Shown here: piece by piece, positions 1 to 8,857 of the stretch
How positions within the stretch are numbered: the first letter of the stretch is position 1
Layout of the letters: every line of letters starts with the position of its first letter
The notes under the pieces: generated by a model
Seen by the model: only the letters and a program-made list of their open reading frames with translations
The model's database searches: none
What the model was told of the DNA's origin: nothing
Assembly: GCA_008704415.1 (NCBI GenBank)
Contig: VXIS01000018.1
Location: 62,001 to 126,000 of the forward strand
DNA from: Sphaerosporella brunnea
Taxonomy: Eukaryota; Ascomycota; Pezizomycetes; Pezizales; Pyronemataceae
Direction: 5' to 3'
Length of the DNA stretch: 64,000 nt
Translations under genes and position numbers: made by a program

Positions 1-129
1 AATAACTCGTGCATTGCTGTTATGAAGCTTGGCCATACCAAAAGCTTTTTTTCTCTACCCACACATACAATACAATCCGCATTTCCATCCTCTCAGATAA
101 CCCGACCAAATGCTCCCCTCCTTGACCAT

Positions 130-1641
130 CTACGTGAAGCTGGGGTTCGCGTTCGTCAGCAGCTGAACGAAGTAAGCCTGGAACCAGGTTCCAGCCTCGG
201 GAGCGGGCTGAAGGGCATCGCTCTGGCCGCAGTGGTAATCGTAACGAGCGGAGGAGGTGTTGCTGGTACCATCCGACTCACCACCGGGCTTGACCCAAAC
301 GAAGGCATCGAGGTTGGCATCATCAGGGGTCGTTCCGGGGCGGGTTCCGAAGCCGGTTCCGAGGCTGTTTTCTCTGTTAACTGCCGCTCTCGATGACGGT
401 CAAAGGAAGGTTCTTACGCATTGCACCAATCGCCCTGCTGAATTTGGCCGGTGGGCTGCTTTCCGCTGCGGCCCTGGTCAACAATGTAGTGAGTGTTCGA
501 CCAGCCTTGTCCATCAAGCGCGGAAGCCATGGCGTCGATGTAGCGCTTCTCGTCGCAGTTGGGGTTGGGTGTGGTGTACGAAGGGCTTCAAAATAAACGT
601 CAGTGAGCCTGGGAACTCGAAGAGAAAGAATGAGAGAGTTACCAGGTAGCGATGGACCATGCGTTGTAGTTGGCAACGTTGGTGGCCAGACCCCGGAGGT
701 TAGCGGGACTACCTGCATCCTGCCTGATCTGAGCGAATAGCTGAGCGGCAGGTGGCAGGTTTGCTGGCCATCCAAGCCAACCTCCGTGACCACCGTCTAG
801 GTACTGGGCAACGTTGGACAGGGCGCCAAACTTTTTGACGGCATAGGCGATGAGGGTCTTGTAGGCACTCGCGGCATTGGAGCACTTTGCCACATTGGAG
901 TTGGTAACCAGATTGGCAAGCGAGTCAGGCTCGATGATCAATGCAACAGGAATGTCAGGGAAGTCTGCAAGGATGGTATAGATAGCATCGATGTAGTCGG
1001 ACTGGTAGATAGCGGACCCGTTGTTGGCAAGAGAGAGCTCTCCGTTGGAGGCGGCAGCGGCGCAGTCACGCTCAGGGAGATCGTACACGACGAGCGGGAC
1101 AATCACGTTCTTGGTGTCAGCATCCTTGATCGACTGGAGGTAGGTGCGCACGCTGGGGACCTTCGCCCGTGTGTCCAGCCAGGTGAAGGAGGGAACTTGG
1201 GCAACCTTAGCCGCGGCGGAGGCGAGGGCAGTGTTGCCGGCCGCGATGAGGGATGGGATGGCTAGGCTGGAAACCTCAGAGGCGTAGTATGGGTTGGCCC
1301 ATTGGGTCCTGCCAGCGAATGGGTTGTTGGTGTTGCTCGCGCCACCAGCGGTGGTGGTGGGGGTGGTGGTGGTGCTGACGCTACCGCCGCCATTATTGGT
1401 AGTGGCTGTGGTCGTGGCCTGGCTGCCAGGAATACACTGGGAGTAGACTATGTCATTGTCAGTACTTCTTCTTTCCTGCGGTTTCTCCTTGATAGAACCC
1501 ACAGTCGTTCATCTTGGAGCAGGTGTAGCCAGAGATACAAGAAGTCGCTCCGGACCAGCCAGTACCACCGCACTGTCCCCAGGCACTCTGCTGGGCTGCA
1601 GCAACCGCGATTAGCGCGGAGGCCAGAATGAAGTTCCTCAT
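130..1641 (-). CDS. cel6A: GH6 cellobiohydrolase (Cel6A type) with N-terminal CBM1
   Basis: Secreted exo-cellulase that releases cellobiose from cellulose chain ends. I splice four exons: 1641-1503, 1447-643, 585-418 and 364-130 (448 aa); all junctions are GT/AG and keep frame. A signal peptide (about 1-16, ending AAAQQ) is followed by a fungal CBM1 (about residues 19-52, QCGGTGW ... SKMNDFYSQC), a Thr/Ser/Gly-rich linker, and the GH6 catalytic domain from about residue 95. The catalytic-acid region DLPERDC and the second conserved aspartate region [11 protein letters not shown] are both present, as are [13 protein letters not shown] and [13 protein letters not shown] near the C-terminus. Intron 1 interrupts the CBM1 and contains a TACTGAC branch-point-like site. 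Length and domain order match fungal Cel6A enzymes. The gene looks intact. A TATA-like box lies about 100 bp upstream. Confidence 0.96.
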
Positions 1642-1744
1642 CGTGAAGTGGGTTCCTTTAGACGATCTGCGGTGCCGGTGAATGCTTGTCTAGAGAATGT
1701 GCTGGCTGCTGCGGATGAGGATTCAGTTTTCGGGGGAATCTCGA

Positions 1745-1752
1745 TTTATATA
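1745..1752 (-). promoter_or_regulatory. TATA-like box of the GH6 gene
   Basis: On the minus strand the sequence reads TATATAAA about 104 bp upstream of the GH6 start codon, a usual distance for a strongly expressed secreted-enzyme gene. I did not see a convincing cluster of cellulase-activator sites. Confidence 0.5.
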
Positions 1753-2612
1753 CTGGTGACTACACCGTAAAATAATCGCCTCTCTTGGCAGCGCGTTCAG
1801 CAACCTCGGGGTAACGTCCGTCACCAGGCCGCTTTCGTGATCAGGCCAAAGCGGAACGGTAGTTGACGTTATTGTTGTTCATCGTTGCGGCCCGGCCTTA
1901 CCGTCGTGTCTGGTATCCGCCGTTTTTAACCGCGGTGTAGTGTAGGAGCCCTGCATATAGAACGGAATATTCTGCTGGCTCTATAGCCTTGAGCTAGCTA
2001 GCTGGAACCTAGAGAGATATCACTTTTCCTAGCTCTTCAATTTACCCCAGGCTACTAAACTTTGACTGGCTCATCCATATCACAAACTCACCATGATAAT
2101 GAAGCGAAAGTCTTCGTCACACGTTGCCCACTGGCACGAAGCCTCCTAAAGAATTCTGGTCTGTGCGGCAGAGCTTCCCCGGATTTCCCCCCGATGTCAC
2201 TGCGCCATCTCGCGAAAGAATTGAGTTACATCATTCGCGTATGTATGTAGTGGCCATTTTCCCCGCATATTCCGTCTGGATTACCGGCTAGGGGTCTCGT
2301 GGCACAAAGGGATTAATATATCTGCTACCCGGAACCCCTGCACCCACTTGGCGAGGGGCGCTGGTGTTGTTTAGCGATGGAGACGGGGCGGCTTTTGCTG
2401 TGGGGTTCCGGGATTGACGGCCAGATCAAGGTAAGGTTTACTGGGAAACGTGGTGCCGTACCTTGCATATATAACAAGCTGCCGATCGAGCTTTGGAAGT
2501 TCGGTCCTGTAACCCGTCGGCGTTCGGCGCGGAGTAGTCAACAGTTCACCCGAGTCTCCTTTCCTGCCGCCAGTTGCAATTTCAGCTTGTAGTAAACTAG
2601 TAAACAACCGCG
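1753..2612. other. Intergenic region, promoter side of the GH6 gene
   Basis: There is no gene here that I can support. It presumably holds the upstream control region of the minus-strand cellulase. The short reading frames lack coding features. Confidence 0.5.
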
Positions 2613-2990
2613 TGGTGACCACATGGCGTGCAGTCATTAGTACAGCGCCACTTAATGTAAAGTCATATGTACGTTGCAGTCAGGGCGTATGTGTGTGGGG
2701 TTGAGGAGGCAAGACCGTCTCACTTCACCGCTAGCACTCGCACGGATAAATACAATTCTATTCCAGTTGACAACTATCTACAATCTAGGAGTGTGGAAAA
2801 AAAGGACAGCAGCGTAGTCGCTCCGCAGTATCGTCGCTAAAGCTTCTCCACGGCTTCGCTCTAAAATGGTAGAGAGAGGCAGTCGTTGCGCTCTAAAATC
2901 CGACGGTCAGAAACTTAGGGTTGAGCCACCGTAAACCGCCACCGTAAACCGCCACCGTAAACCGCCACACCAACTGCATTATAGGTATAT
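2613..2990. repeat. Dispersed repeat R1, copy A
   Basis: First of at least four related copies in this window. Shared landmarks in order are: TGGTGACCACA, a block around TTAGTACAGCGCCACTTAATG, GGCAAGACCGTCTCACTTC, GATAAATACAATTC, CAGCAGCGTAG, TCTCCACGGCTTCGCTC, and a 3' part GCCACACCAACTGC. No open reading frame and no clear terminal inverted repeats. Identity as a transposon class is unknown. Confidence 0.75.
2928..2966. repeat. 13-bp tandem repeat, three copies, in R1 copy A
   Basis: The unit ACCGTAAACCGCC occurs three times head to tail. Copy C carries related ACCGTAAAACGCC-like units, so this block is a variable part of R1. Confidence 0.85.
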
Positions 2991-3660
2991 TAGTGAACAG
3001 CCGTGTGGTGACCACACGGCGTGGAGTCATTAGTACAGCGCCACTTAATGTAAAGTCGTATGTACGTTGCAGTCAGGGCGTATATGTGTGGAACACCGCG
3101 CAGTAAAGTAATGAGAGGAGGTAGTGGGTTGGGGTCGAGGAGGCAAGACCGTCTCACTTCACCGCGAGCACCGGCACGGATAAATACAATTCCATTCCAT
3201 TACACAACCATCGACAAATCTAGCAGTGTGTACTCGGGTACAGCGTTAAGTCGGGTGCTCCCTGAACAAACAGCAACTGGCAACGCCACTACGATTGTTG
3301 CTAGAACTTTGTGAAGCTGGGGGTGGCATTGTAGGCCTCCCTAGAGCCTTTTTGAGTGTTTTGAAGAAAAAATACCGACTTCTTCGTGAACGACAAAGGT
3401 CTTGGCATTGTTTGGTTGTATGGAGGAAAGAAGTCGGGTGCTCTTTGCATGTGTGTAACGGCACCCGAATTACCCTTGTACCCTAGTACAGCAGCGTGGC
3501 CGCTCCGCAGTATTGTCGTTCAAGCTCCTCCACGGCTCCGCTCCACAATGCGCCGCCCAATCACAGCTAATCACTCAGCCGGTAATAGGAAAAATGGGTT
3601 TTCTGCGTTGCGCCACCGGGTTCCGCTGTGGGAGCCACCGCACGCTCACTTTGCTCTATA
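2991..3660. repeat. Dispersed repeat R1, copy B, split by a MITE
   Basis: Directly follows copy A in the same orientation. The same landmarks appear in the same order, but the MITE at 3231-3488 sits between GCAGTGTG and CAGCAGCGTGG. In copy A the same place reads GAGTGTGGAAAAAAAGGACAG with no insert, so copy A serves as the empty site. Confidence 0.8.
3231..3488. mobile_element. TA-flanked MITE, copy 1 (258 bp with both TAs)
   Basis: Begins TACTCGGGTACA and ends TGTACCCTAGTA. The ends form imperfect terminal inverted repeats of about 27 bp (CTCGGGTACAGCG... against CTAGGGTACAAGG..., both reaching TCGGGTGC). TA on each side fits a Tc1/mariner-type target duplication. It has no coding capacity, so it is non-autonomous. 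A second copy at 44341-44597 differs by one deleted base. Confidence 0.88.
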
Positions 3661-3717
3661 TATTTAGATAGAGACACGGGGGCGATGATGGGGGTAGTGA
3701 AGCTGGGTGGTTGAAAT

Positions 3718-4026
3718 GTTGCGGGAGAGGATGAGTGCGTTGAAGTCAAACGTTGATTTACAGCTAGCACTCGTACTAGTTGAACCCCCACGGTATACGA
3801 TTCTATAACATTCTATTACCTCCTCTACGGTTCCGCTCCAGATCCTAGAGCTTCGCTCCACACTGCGCCGCACAATCACCGCTAATCACTCAGTCTCTGG
3901 TAGGATAAATTTTCCGTGTTGAGCCACCACGGCTTGACTCCAGAATGGTAGCGCTCGCTTTGCTTGAGCCTCCAGAAACCGCCACACCGGTAAACGCCAC
4001 CGTAAAACGCCACACCAACTGCTCTA
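3718..4026. repeat. Dispersed repeat R1, copy C (diverged)
   Basis: Shares CTAGCACTCG, CTCCTCTACGGTTCCGCTCC, a TGCGCCGCACAATCACCGC block also seen in copy B, GTTGAGCCACC, and the terminal CGCCACACCAACTGC. It is more diverged and partly rearranged compared with copies A and B. Confidence 0.65.
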
Positions 4027-4690
4027 TATAGGGATAGCTCGTTTGTCCCAATCCATAGTGATCACTCGGTCCTCGAACGGGTCACCACCAGTGAAGACAA
4101 ACGCGTTGCCCACTTGAGTAGTTGAGCGACACAATCCTGAGTGGAGTGGTTCGAACATGAGGCGGGTAAAGAACACGGCTTGGTGCTCCTTCCCCGTCCA
4201 CATCAACACCAACAAGGAATCACGCCGCCGTGCAATTACGGCGAAACCATATCTCACTCGAGCCTCTATCAAAAGAAAAAAAAAAAAAAAAAAAAAAAAA
4301 CCAGACGAGCTCATTCCTCACCAAGTCTGCTCTGGCCTACAAGATGGACCAGTAAAGAAGCATCTGAAAGCCTGACATGCAAAATCCGGGATAGAGATTG
4401 GTTAGTGCCTCATGATCCTCACAATTGCTTGGAGTTTGCTCGCCTGAAAAAAAAACAGCATTAAATTTAGTGGGGAAGTATGCTGCACAATACGAAATTT
4501 CGGGTGGGGTAATCCACAAAATGCACCCTCGCGGGGGAGTACTCCGCATAATTGCCGATTTTATTTTTTCCACTATCACAAAATACAAGCTCGAATTCCC
4601 GACAAGAATAACCCCCTTTGAGACACCCAGCAGATACCAAGCAGCAAGCACACGGAGCAGACACATCAAACACACACACCATCACTGCTC
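4027..4690. other. Intergenic, nothing recognised
   Basis: Contains a long A run near 4268-4300. Short frames across it are not supported as genes. Confidence 0.4.
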
Positions 4691-4699
4691 CTCATCCAC

Positions 4700-6090
4700 C
4701 CTCCACCCTTCAGCGATGAAGGAGTCCAAAGCGGTCACGAAGGAATGCCCCCCTTCCCCAAAAAACCGGCGCTGGCCAATGAGGGATGGTTGCCATGACG
4801 GGACACCATAACAGTCCTCCTGGATGACCGGCGACCCGCACACACCGCCAGGAGTTCCTTCGTGTCATGGCCGAGAATCCCAGGCCTCAGCTCCCACTGG
4901 TCGTCTTCCGATCCGAGGAGTAGCGAGTACTTCCCCGTGATGAGGAATTCCAGACGCCCGGTCCGTGGCAGCGTAGTTACCGTATTTAAGATCCTGAAGA
5001 GGCGCCATTCGGCGGGGCGGCGCGACGTCAGAGTAATCGGACGTATCAAAAGACACCCCTTCTTGGACTTCGGCCACCGAGATGTCCGATCCGGGGAAAA
5101 CCTCGTTCAAATCCCCGACCCTTCGCTCATCACATTGATGCATGACTGCGCCACCCTGGGGAAAGCCGTGTGAAGCGACCATAAATCTACGCCTGCCATC
5201 TGGATGTGCCACGAAAGCTCCCAGCGTCGTGCTGAGGCACGAGACGCGGATGCCTACCCGGATCGGTGAGCAAACCATGGTATCGGGGACACCTCCTCGA
5301 GCGGTCAGGGGCTGCAGGGTTGGAAACATCGGGTTTGTTTCGCAGAAATAGACAGCGGGTCGTCCGGCGATGTATGCAGGAAGTGTTCGCGAATCGACGG
5401 GTCCTTGACACTTCGAACCAGTGTTCTCAATAGCCAGCCAGCCGGGCTGGCTGCGTTGGGCTGCGTTGGGCTGATCAAAAAGCCAGCCCTCGCAGCTGCA
5501 TGAGCTGTTGTTCGGGTATGAAGAATGGACATGATTGTTGCTTCACTGGTTATCACTCTGTCCCAATTCGCGAGTTTTACATACAAAGATGCAGCCCACA
5601 GCCAGCCAGCCCGGGCGTCGTAGCCGGGCTGTTGAGAACACCGCTTCGAACTCCACTAATATTGACTTCCAGAATTCCACCACCAATTCCGGCCTCGCGG
5701 GCAGCGCAGAAACAATCTTCGCCATTCCAGCTTCCGAAAAAAAAAAAAAAATCGACCTCTCGCAGTTCTGGCAAGGGGTCTTTGCATCTTATATTGCCTG
5801 TAGCCCCACGAGCAGTCGTTGTCATAACATACCGGCTGGTGCGATAGTGGCGGATCGAAGCTCCTTCCAGCGTGATGAATGGCGAGCCCTGCAGGATACC
5901 ATCGCATCCAGTGGTTGTTCGCACCCAAGCGATCTCTTCCTTCGTCATGCTTCTGAAATCCCCGTCGCCAATCCAAAGATCAAACGGTGCGTGGTCATCG
6001 GACCGTCTGGGAGGAACAAACATCCCGAGGTTGCGTTCGGAGTCGTAGGTAGGACGGTGGAGGGTGCTGCCGTAAAAAAAACAGTTAGCG
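4700..6090 (-). pseudogene. Decayed fungal trypsin-fold protein
   Basis: Minus-strand segments in different frames look like one decayed protein. 5' part (about 6075-5800): FDLWIGDGDFRSMTKEEIAW followed by GCDGILQGSPFITLEG. Middle (5329-5040): VGIRVSCLSTTLGAFVAHPD, FMVASHGFPQG, SDISVAEV. 3' part (about 4870-4720, another frame): TPGGVCGSPVIQED, with the G-x-C-G-S serine motif of trypsin-like folds, then RRFFGEGGHSFV. From memory this order resembles uncharacterised fungal proteins with a trypsin-like peptidase fold. Frame changes and stops, plus a 13-A run near 5740, argue against function. Neighbouring R1 and Gypsy debris suggest a transposon-rich setting. Confidence 0.5.
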
Positions 6091-6679
6091 AGGGGGTTTT
6101 ATAGTGCTCGTTACATTACATCACGAGGCAAGATTTATGTTTAGCAGGAAATCTTACTCTTCACTCTGTCGGCGGATGAGTCAATCGTGGGATTGGCTCC
6201 GACAAACTTCGGTAGTGGGGACCTCGGAATGCAGGATTGTGCCCACACTGGATTTAGATTCCTATGTGAGAACCTAACAGCGGTGTATCGCGAAGGCTGA
6301 CCTCTGGGTAAGTAAAGGTTGTAGGAGTAGAGAGCAAGTCTATGGGAACTTGAATGTACTTACAAAAGGACGACAGCGAGAAGAGCCGAAAGCCGAGTCG
6401 AAAAGTGAGAGCATATGAATCCGAAGCCCTGCGTTGTCGCCTTCGAGACTCACCGCTTTTCCGTCCCGCTTCCCACTGCAGGCTAGCATCTCCCGCGCCC
6501 TCAATTCCCCACGGCAATCCTACAGAGACCAGATATCCAACTCCAGTCTTGCTTGGCTGGCCATGTTTTGCTCTTTGATCCTCATCGCACCGACACACAA
6601 CCTCGCGCCGTGACGGTATCCCCCTCCTCCTCCGGCGAAGCTCATCCATCCTCTGGAAGCGGTCCTGGCTTTTCTTTTT

Positions 6680-6928
6680 CTTGGGCATTGACCAGCCCAG
6701 CCGGTCCACTTGACCAAATACTGGAGCCTACTGAAGTCTGGCGTCGAGTATCTGGTCGACAAACCACACCTGTCTCCACGGGGGGTGGTGGGTGCGGTCG
6801 TTGTCCCGGGTAGGAAACATGAAATGTGCATATCCTCGGCGGTATGCGTAGGCCGAGGCCCCAAACGGTCCGTGGCGTTTGTTGTCCAGCTTACCGGTCT
6901 TCCAATTGCGCGCATCAAGCCAAGCCAC
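6680..6928 (-). pseudogene. Ty3/Gypsy integrase C-terminus plus chromodomain, relic
   Basis: On the minus strand WLDARNWKTGKLDNKRHGPF matches the conserved post-integrase segment of Ty3/Gypsy polyproteins (WL..KN..T....KLD.KR.GPF). After about 35 residues comes VDQILDARLQ, and then in another frame LQYLVKWTGW, the signature start of a chromodomain. This order is typical of chromoviruses. One stop/frame change falls between the two parts and no upstream RT or RNase H remains. It is a short dead fragment. Confidence 0.75.
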
Positions 6929-6929
6929 A

Positions 6930-7696
6930 CCTTAGTTCTGGGCGGAGGGAGGTACGAGTGGATTCCTAGTAGTGGTCAAGGCTCTACGGTCGTCAACGTC
7001 GTTGCGGGCCGCGGGAGACAGGTCGAATTGGTAACGTTGACCCATGGCCACAGCGAGCGTAGCAACCAAGATCCTTCCTTGCTTCCTTTGAGGACTAGAC
7101 AGACACCAGAGAGAGAGAGAGAGAGCGTGTGCGCTGCTGTGCTGTGTATAAGAGATACCTTATCAAGGCACGCACCCAAAACAAACAACGCCGACAAGAG
7201 ATCACCGACGCAAGCGTCGAAACCCTACAAAGCGACCTGCAAAAAAAAAACCCCCCAAAAAAAAACCACAGCCCATCATATCATTCCGGACCAAGCAATC
7301 AATAGAAGTACATAAAATAATTTTGATTTGGCGTTTCTACAACTGCATCTACTCTACTTCAAGTACGTACCTAACTTACCAGGTATATATGTGGGTAACA
7401 AAAACATTTAGCTTTTGTACGCCCTAAGCAAAGGTAGCAGCAAGCTATGAAGGCGGCAAGCCAGCCAGCCAAGCCAGAAGGCCCTTCCTTATGTGGGCTG
7501 CTGGTGGTGGTGGTGGTGGTGGTGCCAAAATATATACAAGAAAAAAAAAAAAAGACAAAGGATCCACATCCGGAAAGAAAAAGAAGTATAAAAAAAAAAA
7601 AAAAAAAAAAAAGGAACTATAAACAAGATGCAGAAGCACCCGCACCCATCACTTCTAAGTACACCCCCCCCTCCATGCGCGCATGATCGATCAATG
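6930..7696. other. Intergenic, low complexity
   Basis: Holds a GA repeat near 7110-7126, several A runs (7540-7555, 7590-7612) and a GGT/GTG run near 7502-7523. It likely includes the 3' side of the deacetylase-like gene. No gene is supported. Confidence 0.4.
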
Positions 7697-8857
7697 CTAT
7701 CGCACCTCATCTGCCGTCTCCTCCGGTCTCACCTCCTCCCAGTCTTCCTCGCTGCCCAGTTTCGGGCTCGCATTTACACTGTCGGCGTAGCCCTTCTCGA
7801 GGCCTCTCAGGAACGCAAGACAATTGTTCCCCAGCTCCTCGACCACGTAGCCGCCCTCCAGCACGACGAGGGTGGGCAGTCCCATTCCCCCGACGATGGC
7901 GCCCATCTCCTCATAGTTTTCTCGCTCCAGCTGGAATTTCCCCACCGGGTCGCCGACGAATGTGTCGAAGCCCAGACTCACGACCAGCCACCGCGTGCGG
8001 ACGCTCCTGATCTTGGCGACCGCCTCGTGTAGTCTTGGCCGGTAATTGTCGAAGTCGCCCATCTCTATCGGCAGGGGGAGGTTGAGGTTGTACCCCTCGC
8101 CCTCGCCCTCTCCCGTTTCCTCCGGCGACCCGGTAAAGTACGGATACTCGTCTTCGCCGTGGATCGAGACGTAGCAGGGGTTCCGCTGCGAGTAAAAGAT
8201 GCTCTGCGTGCCGTTGCCGTGGTGGAAGTCCAGGTCCAGAATCGACACCTGCTCGTCGGGGTTCGGGAGGGAATCCAGCAGCGTCCGCACCGCAATCGCG
8301 GTGTTGTTGAGATAGCAGTACCCACCCATCAGGTTCGTCTGGCAGTGATGGCCCGGCGGCCGGCAGAGCGAGAACACCAACCCTCCCACCTCGTCGTTCT
8401 GCGTCGCCAGCAGCTCCGCCCCTCGCCGCGCAAGATCCGCGCTCGCGATCGCGCTCGCGTACGTCTCGCGGGAGATGCCGGTGCTCATGTCGAAAGCGTA
8501 GTAGCCGACTCTGGCGGCGAGGTCTCGCGGCTGGCGCGTTTTGTTGCCGCCGAGGCGGATCACCGGGAAGCATTCCGGCAGCACGCAGCCGTCGGGCTCG
8601 ACCATGCCCTCGGCGAGCCAGGACTCGAAGATGGTGCCGACGTGCGCCAGGTATTCGGCGGTGTGGACTTTTGCGGCGGCGGCGGTGGCGGCGTCGAGGT
8701 CGGTGGCCACCTCGGTGATCTCGTAGCACGGGTTCGCATGCAGCGCGGTCAGGATCGAGGTCAGGCGCTCGGGCGATTCGTAGGCGTCGATCAGGCGCGC
8801 GCCCACCAATTCGCGCGTGCGGTGCTGGAGGGTGGTCGGGTTGTGGAGGATCTTCAT
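7697..8857 (-). CDS. Histone deacetylase superfamily enzyme, class II/acetylpolyamine amidohydrolase-like
   Basis: Zinc hydrolase predicted to remove acetyl groups from lysine or polyamines. Single exon, 386 aa. The deacetylase fold motifs are all visible: RPPGHH (H170-H171, active-site histidine pair), DLDFHHGNGTQ (zinc ligands D210 and H212), GFDTFVGDP (third zinc ligand) and LEGGY (catalytic tyrosine). The GGYCYLNNTAIAV segment is also typical. Start chosen at MKILHNP, where homologous enzymes usually begin. The lack of long N- or C-terminal extensions and the LEGGY form place it nearer to acetylpolyamine amidohydrolase/class II enzymes than to Rpd3. The substrate cannot be told from sequence. 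The acidic C-terminal tail after about residue 360 is probably disordered. Confidence 0.93.
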   Translation of the reverse strand: MKILHNPTTLQHRTRELVGARLIDAYESPERLTSILTALHANPCYEITEVATDLDAATAAAAKVHTAEYLAHVGTIFESWLAEGMVEPDGCVLPECFPVIRLGGNKTRQPRDLAARVGYYAFDMSTGISRETYASAIASADLARRGAELLATQNDEVGGLVFSLCRPPGHHCQTNLMGGYCYLNNTAIAVRTLLDSLPNPDEQVSILDLDFHHGNGTQSIFYSQRNPCYVSIHGEDEYPYFTGSPEETGEGEGEGYNLNLPLPIEMGDFDNYRPRLHEAVAKIRSVRTRWLVVSLGFDTFVGDPVGKFQLERENYEEMGAIVGGMGLPTLVVLEGGYVVEELGNNCLAFLRGLEKGYADSVNASPKLGSEEDWEEVRPEETADEVR

